DNA of 25,870 nucleotides from an uncultured Oscillospiraceae bacterium (GCA_900546735.1 URDW01000006.1:1-25870), one strand, 5' to 3'; positions 16,127-23,181 are shown, counted from the stretch's first letter. The notes: a model not told the origin generated them from the sequence alone. Translations and numbers: made by a program.

Positions 16127-16152
16127 GATTTATTATCCGAATTAAGGCCAAA

Positions 16153-16881
16153 TCAGCCGGCATTCGCCGCATCGTTGATACAGCGCAGCGCATTCAAGCT
16201 GCGCGGATAGCCGATATAAGGCAAGCAGCGTGACAACACGGCGATCAGAAAAATTTTGTCGTTGCCGATACGCATATTGGCGCCGGCATGGGAGGTCAGC
16301 TGCGGTTCACAGCCGCCCTGTGCAGCAAGAAAACAAAACGTGATCAGCTCGCGCTGGCGATCGTCAAGCCCTTTGCGGGTATAATAATCGCCAAAGCAGT
16401 TCTGGGCAAGCCAGCGGTTGATGTGCACGCTTTCCTGCGGGCCGGACTTCCAGAAATCACGCATGCCGTCGCCGAACAAATCGACCTGTTTTTGCGAACC
16501 GGCCTGCAAACGGGTCTCGGGCGTGGTGGTAGAGGCTTTTTCCAGCGGCAAAAGCCCCTTATCCTTCAAATAGCGGCTGACCGCCAAAATAAACGGATAA
16601 GCCCGGCCAAAGCCAAGGTAAGCGACCGACTGGTAAACGATCTCGCGCAGCATTTCAGGCGTGACGCCGCAGTCTGCGCTGTCCTGTAAAAGAACCTCGA
16701 ACGCCTCTTTTCCCTGGGCACCGGCCAGCACCGACAAAACAGCCATGCGTTCGGTGGCCGGGTCAATGTCACCAAACGCCGCAACATCCTCAGTCAGAAA
16801 ATTTTCAAAAAACGCAGAAAATTCCGGGTCGCTTTCAGCCAGGCCGAATGCTTTACCAAATGCACCTTTAGTCTCAGACAT
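16153..16881 (-). CDS. Carboxymuconolactone decarboxylase (AhpD-like) family protein
   Basis: This is a cytoplasmic all-helical protein of the CMD/AhpD-like superfamily (COG0599 type), made of two tandem CMD repeats in 242 residues. The first repeat (about 20-105) is degenerate and lacks the redox cysteine pair. The second (about 130-240) keeps LDDRQRELITFCFLAAQGG and the C191 plus H198 pair in GGCEPQLTSH, followed by CLPYIGYPRSLNALRCIN. Relatives act as decarboxylases, peroxidase partners or alkylation/aldehyde-stress proteins, so no substrate is assigned. I choose the ATG at 16881 with GGAGG seven bases upstream. The cupin gene lies 14 bases upstream in the same operon, a pairing I regard as common in Firmicutes. 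Confidence 0.85.
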   Translation of the reverse strand: MSETKGAFGKAFGLAESDPEFSAFFENFLTEDVAAFGDIDPATERMAVLSVLAGAQGKEAFEVLLQDSADCGVTPEMLREIVYQSVAYLGFGRAYPFILAVSRYLKDKGLLPLEKASTTTPETRLQAGSQKQVDLFGDGMRDFWKSGPQESVHINRWLAQNCFGDYYTRKGLDDRQRELITFCFLAAQGGCEPQLTSHAGANMRIGNDKIFLIAVLSRCLPYIGYPRSLNALRCINDAANAG

Positions 16882-16895
16882 AAAAAAGCCTCCAA

Positions 16896-17306
16896 TCACT
16901 TTTCAAGCGCCGCGTAAGCCGCATCATCTACCGGCTCCAGCCACTCGTTTGACGTACCCTTACCGGGCACCTCAACGGCCAGGTGCGAAAACCAGCTGTC
17001 GGCCGCTGCGCCGTGCCAGTGCTTGACCTCCGGCGGGATGACGACCACGTCGCCGGCTTTCAGTTTGCGTGCCGGCTCGCCCCATGCCTGGTACCAGCCA
17101 TCGCCGGCCGTGCACAAGAGGATCTGGCCGCCGCCCTCGGTAGCGTGGTGGATGTGCCAGTTGTTGCGGCAGCCCGGTTCAAACGTAACATTGCCGATGG
17201 GCACGCCGCCGGTGGTCAGCATGTTAAGGTAGCTTTTACCTACAAAATACTGCGCAAACGCTGTGTTTTCACCGCCGCGCGGGAAAAGATCCTGAATTTC
17301 TTTCAC
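16896..17306 (-). CDS. Cupin domain protein
   Basis: This is a single-domain cupin of 136 residues (small beta-barrel, usually metal-dependent). The metal-binding motif is visible as H51-I-H53-H with TEGGGQILL, and the second cupin motif as VVVIPPEVKHWHGAA (H96, H98). The C-terminal SHLAVEVPGKGTSNEWLEPV is typical of cupins found with CMD proteins. I choose the GTG at 17306 because GGAGTG lies about eight bases upstream and relatives begin at this point. An ATG at 17324 would place the ribosome site inside the gene. It is the first gene of the cupin-CMD operon, behind a MerR-type promoter. A role in handling a small electrophile or quinone is inference. Confidence 0.85.
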   Translation of the reverse strand: MKEIQDLFPRGGENTAFAQYFVGKSYLNMLTTGGVPIGNVTFEPGCRNNWHIHHATEGGGQILLCTAGDGWYQAWGEPARKLKAGDVVVIPPEVKHWHGAAADSWFSHLAVEVPGKGTSNEWLEPVDDAAYAALEK

Positions 17307-17331
17307 TTTGATCACTCCATACAAATCATAT

Positions 17332-17347
17332 TTGTACCTCTGTACAA
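17332..17347. promoter_or_regulatory. Palindrome over the cupin transcription start
   Basis: TTGTAC-CTCT-GTACAA is a perfect 6-4-6 inverted repeat covering the expected transcription start of the cupin operon (about 17345). This is a classic position for a repressor operator. It is separate from the dyad inside the promoter spacer. Confidence 0.5.
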
Positions 17348-17351
17348 GTTA

Positions 17352-17382
17352 ATCATAAAACCTAAAGCTTACTTTAAGTCAA
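17352..17382 (-). promoter_or_regulatory. MerR-type promoter of cupin-CMD operon
   Basis: On the minus strand, TTGACT (17382-17377) and TATGAT (17357-17352) are separated by a 19-bp spacer. The spacer contains a dyad, TAAAG-TAAG-CTTTA (17376-17363). A long 19-bp spacer with a central dyad is the hallmark of promoters activated by MerR-family regulators (NmlR/AdhR type). No merR gene is in the window, so the regulator is encoded elsewhere. Confidence 0.65.
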
Positions 17383-17455
17383 GAGTGTTCACAATTATTT
17401 TACAGTTTGACCGGAACAAAAAATACACGGAACATTAAACGCCCATCAGCCCGTA

Positions 17456-17484
17456 TTGACAGAGCGGTTCGCATACGCTAAAAT
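17456..17484 (+). promoter_or_regulatory. Promoter of the 63-residue protein gene
   Basis: TTGACA (17456-17461), a 17-bp spacer and TAAAAT (17479-17484) form a strong sigma-A type promoter. Transcription would start near 17491, about 58 nt before the small gene. It diverges from the cupin promoter. Confidence 0.8.
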
Positions 17485-17548
17485 ATTCTTGGGGACATGC
17501 AGGCATAAAACCCCATTTGCCATACTGTACAGAACAGGAGGAGCATTT

Positions 17549-17740
17549 ATGATCGACAAAGAAACGTGGGAAACTATGGACGAAAACGAACAGAGAAGAG
17601 CCGTTTACGAGCTGCTGGAAAGGCAGATGAAAACACAGTTTCGCATCGACAATTCCCTGATGCATCTGCGTGTGATGCTGTTTTTGCTGATCTTAATACC
17701 GATCATCATGACGGTGCTCGACATTTTACTGCAGACTTAA
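17549..17740 (+). CDS. Small membrane protein, unknown
   Basis: I do not recognise this 63-residue protein. It starts MIDKETWETMDENEQRRAVY, an acidic amphipathic helix-like stretch of about 38 residues with heptad-like leucines. It ends in a single hydrophobic segment (about 40-61, rich in Leu/Ile/Val with a Pro). The orientation could be N-in with a tail anchor. The ATG at 17549 has AGGAGG eight bases upstream, and the gene has a consensus promoter and its own terminator, so it is a genuine monocistronic gene. Longer in-frame readings starting at 17456 would begin inside the promoter and are rejected. Confidence 0.75.
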   Translation: MIDKETWETMDENEQRRAVYELLERQMKTQFRIDNSLMHLRVMLFLLILIPIIMTVLDILLQT

Positions 17741-17758
17741 CGGCTGCCGAAAGCAGAT

Positions 17759-17791
17759 AGCCCCCGATGTCAAAAAAGCAGCGGGGGTTTT
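17759..17791 (+). terminator. Terminator of the small membrane protein gene
   Basis: AGCCCCCG (17759-17766) pairs with CGGGGG plus the following T's (17782-17789), with a 15-nt loop and a TTTT run after it. It is convergent with the khpA terminator a few bases further on. Confidence 0.8.
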
Positions 17792-17802
17792 GCATTGCAA
17801 AC

Positions 17803-17827
17803 AAAAAAACGGCCAAAAGCCGTTTTT
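17803..17827 (-). terminator. Terminator after khpA
   Basis: On the minus strand, AAAAACGGC (17827-17819), a 5-nt loop and GCCGTTTTT (17813-17805) form the hairpin, followed by more T's. It starts at the khpA stop codon and closes the ylxM-ffh-rpsP-khpA operon. Confidence 0.88.
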
Positions 17828-18069
17828 CAGTCAATTTCGATTGAAATTTTTTCGTCCTCTTTCGTAGCGGCGGCACGCATGACAACGCGGATCGCCTTGG
17901 CGATGCGGCCCTGCTTGCCGATCACGCGGCCCATATCCTCTTCCGCAACGTGAAGATGATAGGCGACAACGCCCTCGGCGTCGGGCTCGTCGATCTCGAT
18001 CGAGATCTGATCCGGGTGTTCCACAAGGCCTGCCACGATCGACACCAATAAGCTTTTCAGTTCTTCCAA
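17827..18069 (-). CDS. khpA: KH-domain RNA-binding protein KhpA
   Basis: KhpA is a small RNA-binding protein with one type-II KH domain. In Firmicutes it pairs with KhpB (Jag) and affects RNA metabolism, cell elongation and division. The 80-residue product has the KH core with G51-K-Q-G54 (the GxxG RNA-contact loop) in MGRVIGKQGRIAKAIRVVM. I choose the TTG at 18069 because GGAGG lies eight bases upstream and relatives begin at this residue. A GTG at 18078 lies inside the ribosome site itself. It follows rpsP by 17 bases, the conserved order. In most Firmicutes rimM and trmD come next, but here a terminator ends the operon. Confidence 0.94.
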   Translation of the reverse strand: MEELKSLLVSIVAGLVEHPDQISIEIDEPDAEGVVAYHLHVAEEDMGRVIGKQGRIAKAIRVVMRAAATKEDEKISIEID

Positions 18070-18086
18070 AGAAAACACCTCCGAAA

Positions 18087-18329
18087 TTAAAGGATGCCTT
18101 CTTTTTTCAGTATCGCTTTTACTGTGTCTGTAGGCTGTGCACCGTTAGAGAGCCATTTTTTTGCTTTCTCGGCGTCAATTTTGATCTCGGCCGGGTCTAC
18201 CATCGTGTTGTAAGTACCGATTTCTTCAATGAAACGGCCATCGCGCGGGAATTTGGAATCCGCCACGACCACACGGTAGAACGGCGCCCTCTTAGCGCCC
18301 ATGCGGCGAAGTCTGATTTTTACTGCCAT
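18087..18329 (-). CDS. rpsP: 30S ribosomal protein S16
   Basis: S16 is a small-subunit protein required for 30S assembly. The 80-residue product starts [20 protein letters not shown], the family signature, and continues [20 protein letters not shown] and [20 protein letters not shown], all strongly conserved. The ATG has GGAGGTAA upstream. It lies between ffh and khpA in a standard SRP/ribosome gene order. Confidence 0.99.
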   Translation of the reverse strand: MAVKIRLRRMGAKRAPFYRVVVADSKFPRDGRFIEEIGTYNTMVDPAEIKIDAEKAKKWLSNGAQPTDTVKAILKKEGIL

Positions 18330-18385
18330 TTTACATTACCTCCAATAAAATATTTATTCAACCAACAATTTGGGTGAAGCCAAAA

Positions 18386-19774
18386 TTAAAAGCCGAACGG
18401 ATTTTTTCTGCCCATGTACTTTTCGGCCAGTTCGGGGTTTTGCTGCATAATGCGGCGCATTTTTTTGCTCATTTTCGGGCCGCCCTTGCCGCCGCCGAAC
18501 GATTTCATCATTTTCTGCATTTGATTGAACTGCGCGATCAGGCGGTTGACATCCTCCACCTTGCGGCCGCAGCCGGCCGCGATACGGCGCTTGCGCGACG
18601 GATTGATGATGTCGGGTCTTTCCCGTTCCTGCGCAGTCATAGACTGAATGATGGAACGATTCACGGCAAACGCGTTTTCGTCGATATCCTCATCCTTGAT
18701 CTTGCCGCCGATACCGGGAATCATTTTGATCGTATCTTTCAGGCTGCCCATGCGTTCGATCTGGTCGAACTGGTCAAGCAGGTCGTTGAGATCAAATTTG
18801 TTCTTGCGCAGCTTCTTCTCGAGCTCGGCCGCTTTCTTTTCATCGAGCGCCATTTCGGCACGCTCAATGAACGAAAGCACGTCGCCCATGCCGAGGATAC
18901 GCGAAGCCATGCGGTCGGGGTGGAACGTTTCCAGATCGCCAAGCTTTTCACCGGTGCCGATGAATTTGATGGGCTTGCCGGTCACGGCACGAACGGAAAG
19001 CGCAGCGCCGCCGCGTGTGTCACCGTCGAGCTTGGTCAGGATCACGCCGTCGATGCCAAGCGTTTCGTTGAACGTTTTGGAAACGTTGACGGCGTCCTGG
19101 CCGGTCATGGCGTCAATGACCAAAAGGATCTCGTGCGGGTGCAGTGTGGACTTGATATTCTTCAGCTCATCCATCAGCTGTTCATCCACATGCAGACGGC
19201 CGGCCGTATCGATAATAACATAGTCATGACCATGGTCCTTGGCGTATTTCACAGCCTCAGACGCGATGGTGACCGGGTCGCCCTGCCCCATTTCAAAAAC
19301 CGGGGTATCTACCTGGGCGCCGACGACCTGCAGCTGCTTGATGGCCGCCGGACGGTACACGTCACATGCGACAAGCAGCGGACGGTGCCCCTCGTTTTTC
19401 AGTTTGCGCGCAAGCTTTGCAGAATGGGTCGTTTTACCGGAACCCTGCAAACCGCACATCATCAAAATCGTAGGCGGATGGTTGGCGATCGCCAAACGGC
19501 TTTCGCTGCCGCCCATCAGCTGGGTCAGCTCTTCGTTGACGATTTTAATGACCATCTGGCCGGGCGTCAGCGACTCCATTACGTCAGAGCCGATGGCACG
19601 TTCCGTCACTTTTGCCGTAAATTCTTTGGCAACTTTATAGTTTACGTCTGCCTCCAAAAGGGCAAGGCGCACTTCGCGCATGGCTTCCTTGACATCTGAC
19701 TCCGTCAGCTTGCCTTTTGCACGAAGCTTTTTAAATGCGTTGTCAAGGCGTTCGCTTAAATTTTCAAATGCCAA
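18386..19774 (-). CDS. ffh: Signal recognition particle protein Ffh
   Basis: Ffh (SRP54) is the GTPase that, with 4.5S/6S SRP RNA, binds signal sequences on nascent chains and delivers ribosomes to FtsY at the membrane. The 462-residue protein has the N domain (1-85, with ALLEADV at 38-44) and the G domain with GLQGSGKTT (108-116). DTAGRLHVDE (G3) and TKLDGDTRGGAAL (G4) follow. The Met-rich M domain (about 300-462) includes the RNA-binding stretch RKRRIAAGCGR. The start is a TTG with GGAGGGA upstream, so the initiator is weak but well supported by homology. It follows ylxM, its usual partner. The ftsY gene is not in the window. Confidence 0.98.
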   Translation of the reverse strand: MAFENLSERLDNAFKKLRAKGKLTESDVKEAMREVRLALLEADVNYKVAKEFTAKVTERAIGSDVMESLTPGQMVIKIVNEELTQLMGGSESRLAIANHPPTILMMCGLQGSGKTTHSAKLARKLKNEGHRPLLVACDVYRPAAIKQLQVVGAQVDTPVFEMGQGDPVTIASEAVKYAKDHGHDYVIIDTAGRLHVDEQLMDELKNIKSTLHPHEILLVIDAMTGQDAVNVSKTFNETLGIDGVILTKLDGDTRGGAALSVRAVTGKPIKFIGTGEKLGDLETFHPDRMASRILGMGDVLSFIERAEMALDEKKAAELEKKLRKNKFDLNDLLDQFDQIERMGSLKDTIKMIPGIGGKIKDEDIDENAFAVNRSIIQSMTAQERERPDIINPSRKRRIAAGCGRKVEDVNRLIAQFNQMQKMMKSFGGGKGGPKMSKKMRRIMQQNPELAEKYMGRKNPFGF

Positions 19775-19812
19775 ACTGTTCCCTCCTGCAGCGAAAATTA
19801 TGTAAGAAGCCC

Positions 19813-20187
19813 TTACACAAATGACTGGTCGCTCAAGATCTCGACAAGGGAACGGATCTTCGTTACGTTGTCGTTGATCTCGCGGGAAAGGTCGTGTGAA
19901 AGGTTGTAACGGTTGATGTTTTCGGCACAGGCAGTGATCTCCTCCAGGCTTTTGCGCAGCTCCTCATGCCTGGCAGCCAGATGCAGCTTAGATTCCATTT
20001 CGATCAGCTGCGCTTCGGCGCGCTTGACGGCATCGCGCACACCCTGGCGGGTAATGCCCTCGTTTTCCGCAATTTCAGACAGGGACAAATCCTCGTCATA
20101 ATAATACATCAAAAAATTGCGCTGTTTTTGTGTAAGCATTTCACCGTAAAAATCAAGAAGCAGTGAAATTTCAAGATTTTTGGGCAC
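19813..20187 (-). CDS. ylxM: YlxM-type helix-turn-helix SRP operon protein
   Basis: YlxM (UPF0122, also called p13) is a small helix-turn-helix protein associated with the SRP pathway. In Firmicutes it is encoded directly upstream of ffh and is reported to modulate the SRP GTPase. The 124-residue product starts PKNLEISLLLDFYGEMLT after the initiator and contains an HTH: LSLSEIAENEGITRQGVRDA. A helical C-terminal half follows. I choose the GTG at 20187, with GGGGGGAGA upstream, rather than an in-frame start eight codons earlier, because relatives begin MxKNLE. It heads the ylxM-ffh-rpsP-khpA operon. Confidence 0.93.
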   Translation of the reverse strand: MPKNLEISLLLDFYGEMLTQKQRNFLMYYYDEDLSLSEIAENEGITRQGVRDAVKRAEAQLIEMESKLHLAARHEELRKSLEEITACAENINRYNLSHDLSREINDNVTKIRSLVEILSDQSFV

Positions 20188-20243
20188 GTCTCTCCCCCCT
20201 GTGACCCGCACATGTAAAGTATTTTATCTTTACAGCAAAAAGT

Positions 20244-20272
20244 ATTATACTAAATCATCGCTGCATTGTCAA
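20244..20272 (-). promoter_or_regulatory. Promoter of ylxM-ffh-rpsP-khpA operon
   Basis: On the minus strand there is an exact consensus: TTGACA (20272-20267), a 17-bp spacer and TATAAT (20249-20244). Transcription starts near 20237, about 50 nt before the ylxM GTG. This is the strongest promoter in the window, fitting a highly expressed ribosome/SRP operon. Confidence 0.9.
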
Positions 20273-20354
20273 GAAAATTTACCAGAATACGAAAAATTTC
20301 TATATATTTTACGTTTGCGCTATATTAAAGCACGCACATCAAGGCATAGCCGCT

Positions 20355-21155
20355 TTATAACAGCCCATTTTCCATTTCCTCAGTATCTGGCAGACGGCAG
20401 TCAAATTGTTTTCTGCCGCTCCACTGTTTGGTTGTGCGCCCATTCATGGAATTGTCGTGCCAGGTCGTCAGGTTGGTCAGACAGGAGCGGATAAACACCT
20501 GCTCATACACCTGACGGCACTGCTGTGTTTTGTTGAACGCATAGCCATGTATGACCGGGCGGCTGCCGGAAAGAAAGTATTCGCGCAGCGTAACGGCATT
20601 GAAAAGCACACCGTCTTCACCGGTAAAATACGTATTGAAAGACGGGTCAAAAAGTGCCCACTGTTTTCTTTCTTTCAAATAAACGTGCACAGTCAGATGA
20701 TTGCCGTTTTTATTGGAATCCAGCATGGCGATCGGGTAGGCCGGTATGCCGAATGCCTGCAAAAGGTCAGACAGCACAATGGCCTTAAAACGGCAGTTGA
20801 TCGCATTTTTGAACGGCTTGCGATAAGCGTAATCCAGGATCTGAAGCGGATCGTCCCGCAGCAAATGGTACTGCGCGCCGCTGTACCAGGTGTTATCGGT
20901 CAGCCACTGCATGACCGATAACGCACGTTCAAAATCGGTATTTCCACGCACGGCCGTGTCCAGTGCATACTTCTGCCGCAGCGCGTCATAAACGGGCAGG
21001 TAAGTAAACAGCCCCGGGACATCCGGCCGTTTTAAACCATCCGTATCACCGCGTGACAGAGGCGGCACCTTGGAGAGGTCTGTGCTTTGCACAAACGCAA
21101 TATAATTTTCCAGCTTGGAATACTTTTTGAGCTTTAACCATAACAGCGGTGACAT
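20355..21155 (-). CDS. Transglutaminase-like superfamily protein
   Basis: This is a 266-residue protein with a transglutaminase-like (papain-fold) domain. The catalytic triad is readable as C121 in INCRFKAIVLSDLLQAFGIPA, H157 in NHLTVHVYL and D170 in WALFDPSFN. The family includes cross-linking and proteolytic enzymes, and many bacterial members act on cell-surface or unknown substrates. No signal peptide or membrane span is seen, so it is probably cytoplasmic, or exported by another route. The ATG has AAGGAG upstream. The gene has its own promoter. It is followed at once by the ylxM promoter without a terminator, so read-through is possible. Function is otherwise unknown. Confidence 0.75.
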   Translation of the reverse strand: MSPLLWLKLKKYSKLENYIAFVQSTDLSKVPPLSRGDTDGLKRPDVPGLFTYLPVYDALRQKYALDTAVRGNTDFERALSVMQWLTDNTWYSGAQYHLLRDDPLQILDYAYRKPFKNAINCRFKAIVLSDLLQAFGIPAYPIAMLDSNKNGNHLTVHVYLKERKQWALFDPSFNTYFTGEDGVLFNAVTLREYFLSGSRPVIHGYAFNKTQQCRQVYEQVFIRSCLTNLTTWHDNSMNGRTTKQWSGRKQFDCRLPDTEEMENGLL

Positions 21156-21212
21156 CCATCTGCACTCCTTTTATGTCTTGAATAAAACAGTCATTGGAAT
21201 CATTCTAAATTC

Positions 21213-21241
21213 ATATTAACATATTGTTTAGAAAAACGCAA
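21213..21241 (-). promoter_or_regulatory. Promoter of the transglutaminase-like gene
   Basis: On the minus strand, TTGCGT (21241-21236), a 17-bp spacer and TAATAT (21218-21213), with an extended -10 TG, give a plausible promoter. It lies immediately downstream of the L,D-transpeptidase terminator, consistent with separate transcription. Confidence 0.6.
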
Positions 21242-21243
21242 CA

Positions 21244-21267
21244 CAAAAGCGGCTTTTCAGCCGCTTT
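21244..21267 (-). terminator. Terminator after the L,D-transpeptidase gene
   Basis: On the minus strand, AAAGCGGCT (21267-21259), a 4-nt loop and AGCCGCTTT (21254-21246) form the hairpin, then TGTGTT. It starts next to the stop codon. The U-tract is short, so efficiency may be moderate. Confidence 0.7.
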
Positions 21268-21270
21268 CTG

Positions 21271-22368
21271 TCAGCAGTCCGCCTGATCGCACGGCGCTGC
21301 ACACGTTGTTTTATTGGTGATCGTATTCTGTCCGTTGCCTGATGTCTGCGCCGGCGGGGCATTCCATGGATTTTTCGGATCCGGGTCCGTCGGGTCCCAG
21401 CCGCGGCGGCAGTCGTTCAGGTCGATCTTGACCGGCCTGGGTCTTTCAAGCGGTTCGGGCGCGTCGCTGTCATAAATCACGACCGCTGTATTTTTCGGGC
21501 AATTGTCGTAGATCCACTTGGCGTCTTTCACACTCAGGCGGATGCAGCCGAGCGAAGCCGCAGAGCCCAGCTTGTTGTATTCGGCCGACTCCAGGTCGCC
21601 CTTGTTCTTCGTATAATACGGAACAGAGTGAAACAGAATGTGCCCCGTGATGCGCGTAGCATACTGGCCGTAAACATTGCCCTCCAGAAGGCGCCATGTA
21701 TAGCGGTCCGTTGTGGCAAACGTACCGCGCGGCGTATTGCCGGATGTACCGACCGAACATACCATGGCCCGATAAGGCTTGGTATATTCCCCGGCGCTGT
21801 CTTTTTTATAGACCGTGACCAGATTCTGGGTGCGGTTGACCTTGATCAGATACGGGCTGGTCGTCTGCACGACGGGTTCTTTTTCTGTCAGGCTGGATGA
21901 CGGCACATAGCCGGTTTTATTTTTATAGACGACCTGTGTCCAGCCGTTGGAACAGCGCCCCTTTACAGAAATGCGCGTATTTTTGGTGGCCGTACCCAGT
22001 TTTTTGGCTGTATCGCAAGCAGAGGCGCGCACGGGCGTGTCCGTCGTCAGGTAACGTTCTTCACTGACCGGCGTAACCTGCGGCGCTGTGGCAGAAGACG
22101 GCGCAGGTTCAGACGGCCGCGGCGCGGCAGTTGTGCCGGTGTGCGGCTGCGATGCGCTAGGCGTTGTGATTTCACCGGACGTTTCCGGCGCAGAAGTATC
22201 ATCTGCCGGCGTACCGGTCGCAGCCGCCGGTACTTTTTCAGCCGACTGACCGGAAGGCAGGAGCTGCGGAAAAAAGAAGTATATTGCTGCCGCACACACG
22301 GCGGCAGCGCACAAAACACCGGCTGTTACAATACAGGCACGCTTGATTTTTTTACGGTCCGTTTTCAT
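21271..22368 (-). CDS. L,D-transpeptidase with SH3 domain (YkuD family)
   Basis: This is a secreted or membrane-anchored wall enzyme that makes 3-3 peptidoglycan cross-links or attaches proteins, replacing D,D-transpeptidation. The 365-residue protein has an N-terminal signal anchor (about 11-33), a Thr/Pro/Ala/Ser-rich linker (41-102), a bacterial SH3 domain (about 104-160) and a YkuD catalytic domain (about 172-299). The active-site motif is H-x3-H (243-247) and SLGC275IRLS, in which C275 is the nucleophile. The C-terminal tail (about 305-365) is Pro/Asp-rich and ends with three cysteines in the last ten residues, an unusual addition. I choose the ATG at 22368, with GAGGA six bases upstream, over an earlier TTG. 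The gene may be co-transcribed with the secreted protein 91 bases upstream. Confidence 0.92.
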   Translation of the reverse strand: MKTDRKKIKRACIVTAGVLCAAAVCAAAIYFFFPQLLPSGQSAEKVPAAATGTPADDTSAPETSGEITTPSASQPHTGTTAAPRPSEPAPSSATAPQVTPVSEERYLTTDTPVRASACDTAKKLGTATKNTRISVKGRCSNGWTQVVYKNKTGYVPSSSLTEKEPVVQTTSPYLIKVNRTQNLVTVYKKDSAGEYTKPYRAMVCSVGTSGNTPRGTFATTDRYTWRLLEGNVYGQYATRITGHILFHSVPYYTKNKGDLESAEYNKLGSAASLGCIRLSVKDAKWIYDNCPKNTAVVIYDSDAPEPLERPRPVKIDLNDCRRGWDPTDPDPKNPWNAPPAQTSGNGQNTITNKTTCAAPCDQADC

Positions 22369-22459
22369 ATTCGTCCTCAATTCAACATCTGCTTTTCACC
22401 ATACAAGGCGGAAAAGCGCACGGCACAGGGGCGCCGTTTTAATTGGTCAATGCAAAAAA

Positions 22460-23068
22460 TCAGCCATTTTTCTTGCGGCGCACCGCCACCACAACGATGA
22501 CGGCGACAACGGCAACACAAAGCACCGTGACCGCCGCCACCGGTACAATATTGGATGCAGCGCCCGTTTCCGGCGCAGAAGTTGTTTCTGCTGTATTTTG
22601 CGTACTTTCGCCGGACGATGCCGTGGAATCGCCCTGTGCGGCGGTCTGCGCATCGTCAGCCGTTCCCGATGATGAGCCCGACTCGCCAGACGGCGCACTA
22701 TCTGTTCCAAAATCCACAAGCACGTTGACATACGGAATGCCGTGGTACTCGTTGATAAAACGCAGCGTGACGGAATTGCCGCTTTCAGAGATCAGCTCAT
22801 AATCCGTGCCCTCTACCGACCACGGGAACTCCCAGCCAGTCAGTTTACCGGAACCAATATAAGTAAAGGTATGCGCATCGGACTCCTGGTCATAAACCGT
22901 CTCTACATGATTCGGGTCATATTCACCGTTTACATAAACAGATATATCCTGTATATTACCCCAGTTGGGCTCCGGGAAGTCACTGTCGGCTGCAAAAGCG
23001 GGCACAGCCACCAGTAAGCTGACAACCAACAGTATGCTTGCTAACAGTGTTGAAATTTGTTTTTTCAT
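22460..23068 (-). CDS. Secreted surface protein with sortase-type sorting signal
   Basis: I do not recognise the central domain. The 202-residue product has a signal peptide (1-27, MKKQISTLLASILL with AFA as a likely cleavage site) and a globular domain (about 28-130, rich in Tyr, Asp and Gly). A Ser/Gly/Thr/Ala-rich low-complexity linker follows, then APETG (165-169) with a hydrophobic stretch (174-196) and a basic end (RRKKNG). The last three parts form a sortase-type cell-wall sorting signal, with A instead of L at the first motif position. The ATG at 23068 has GGAGG upstream. The gene sits before the L,D-transpeptidase and the transglutaminase-like gene. No sortase is in the window. Confidence 0.78.
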   Translation of the reverse strand: MKKQISTLLASILLVVSLLVAVPAFAADSDFPEPNWGNIQDISVYVNGEYDPNHVETVYDQESDAHTFTYIGSGKLTGWEFPWSVEGTDYELISESGNSVTLRFINEYHGIPYVNVLVDFGTDSAPSGESGSSSGTADDAQTAAQGDSTASSGESTQNTAETTSAPETGAASNIVPVAAVTVLCVAVVAVIVVVAVRRKKNG

Positions 23069-23071
23069 AAA
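23049..23071 (-). other. Short gap before start, no additional gene
   Basis: The short region around the start of the secreted protein contains only its ribosome binding site (GGAGGTG, minus strand), with no additional gene. The 5' leader continues upstream to the promoter. This entry records that the upstream in-frame start (23083) is not preferred, because it lies before the ribosome site. Confidence 0.5.
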
Positions 23072-23148
23072 TCGCACCTCCAAATTTCAGTCAAGCAAAT
23101 AATGTCTCTATATATTAAGAGTCATTTTGCACGCAGACTGTTACATTT

Positions 23149-23177
23149 ATTTTAAAAGAATTTCATAAAAAATGCAA
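23149..23177 (-). promoter_or_regulatory. Promoter of the secreted surface protein
   Basis: On the minus strand, TTGCAT (23177-23172), a 17-bp spacer and TAAAAT (23154-23149) form a reasonable promoter, with a start near 23142 and a leader of about 73 nt. It lies just past the tsf terminator. Confidence 0.55.
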
Positions 23178-23181
23178 GCGT

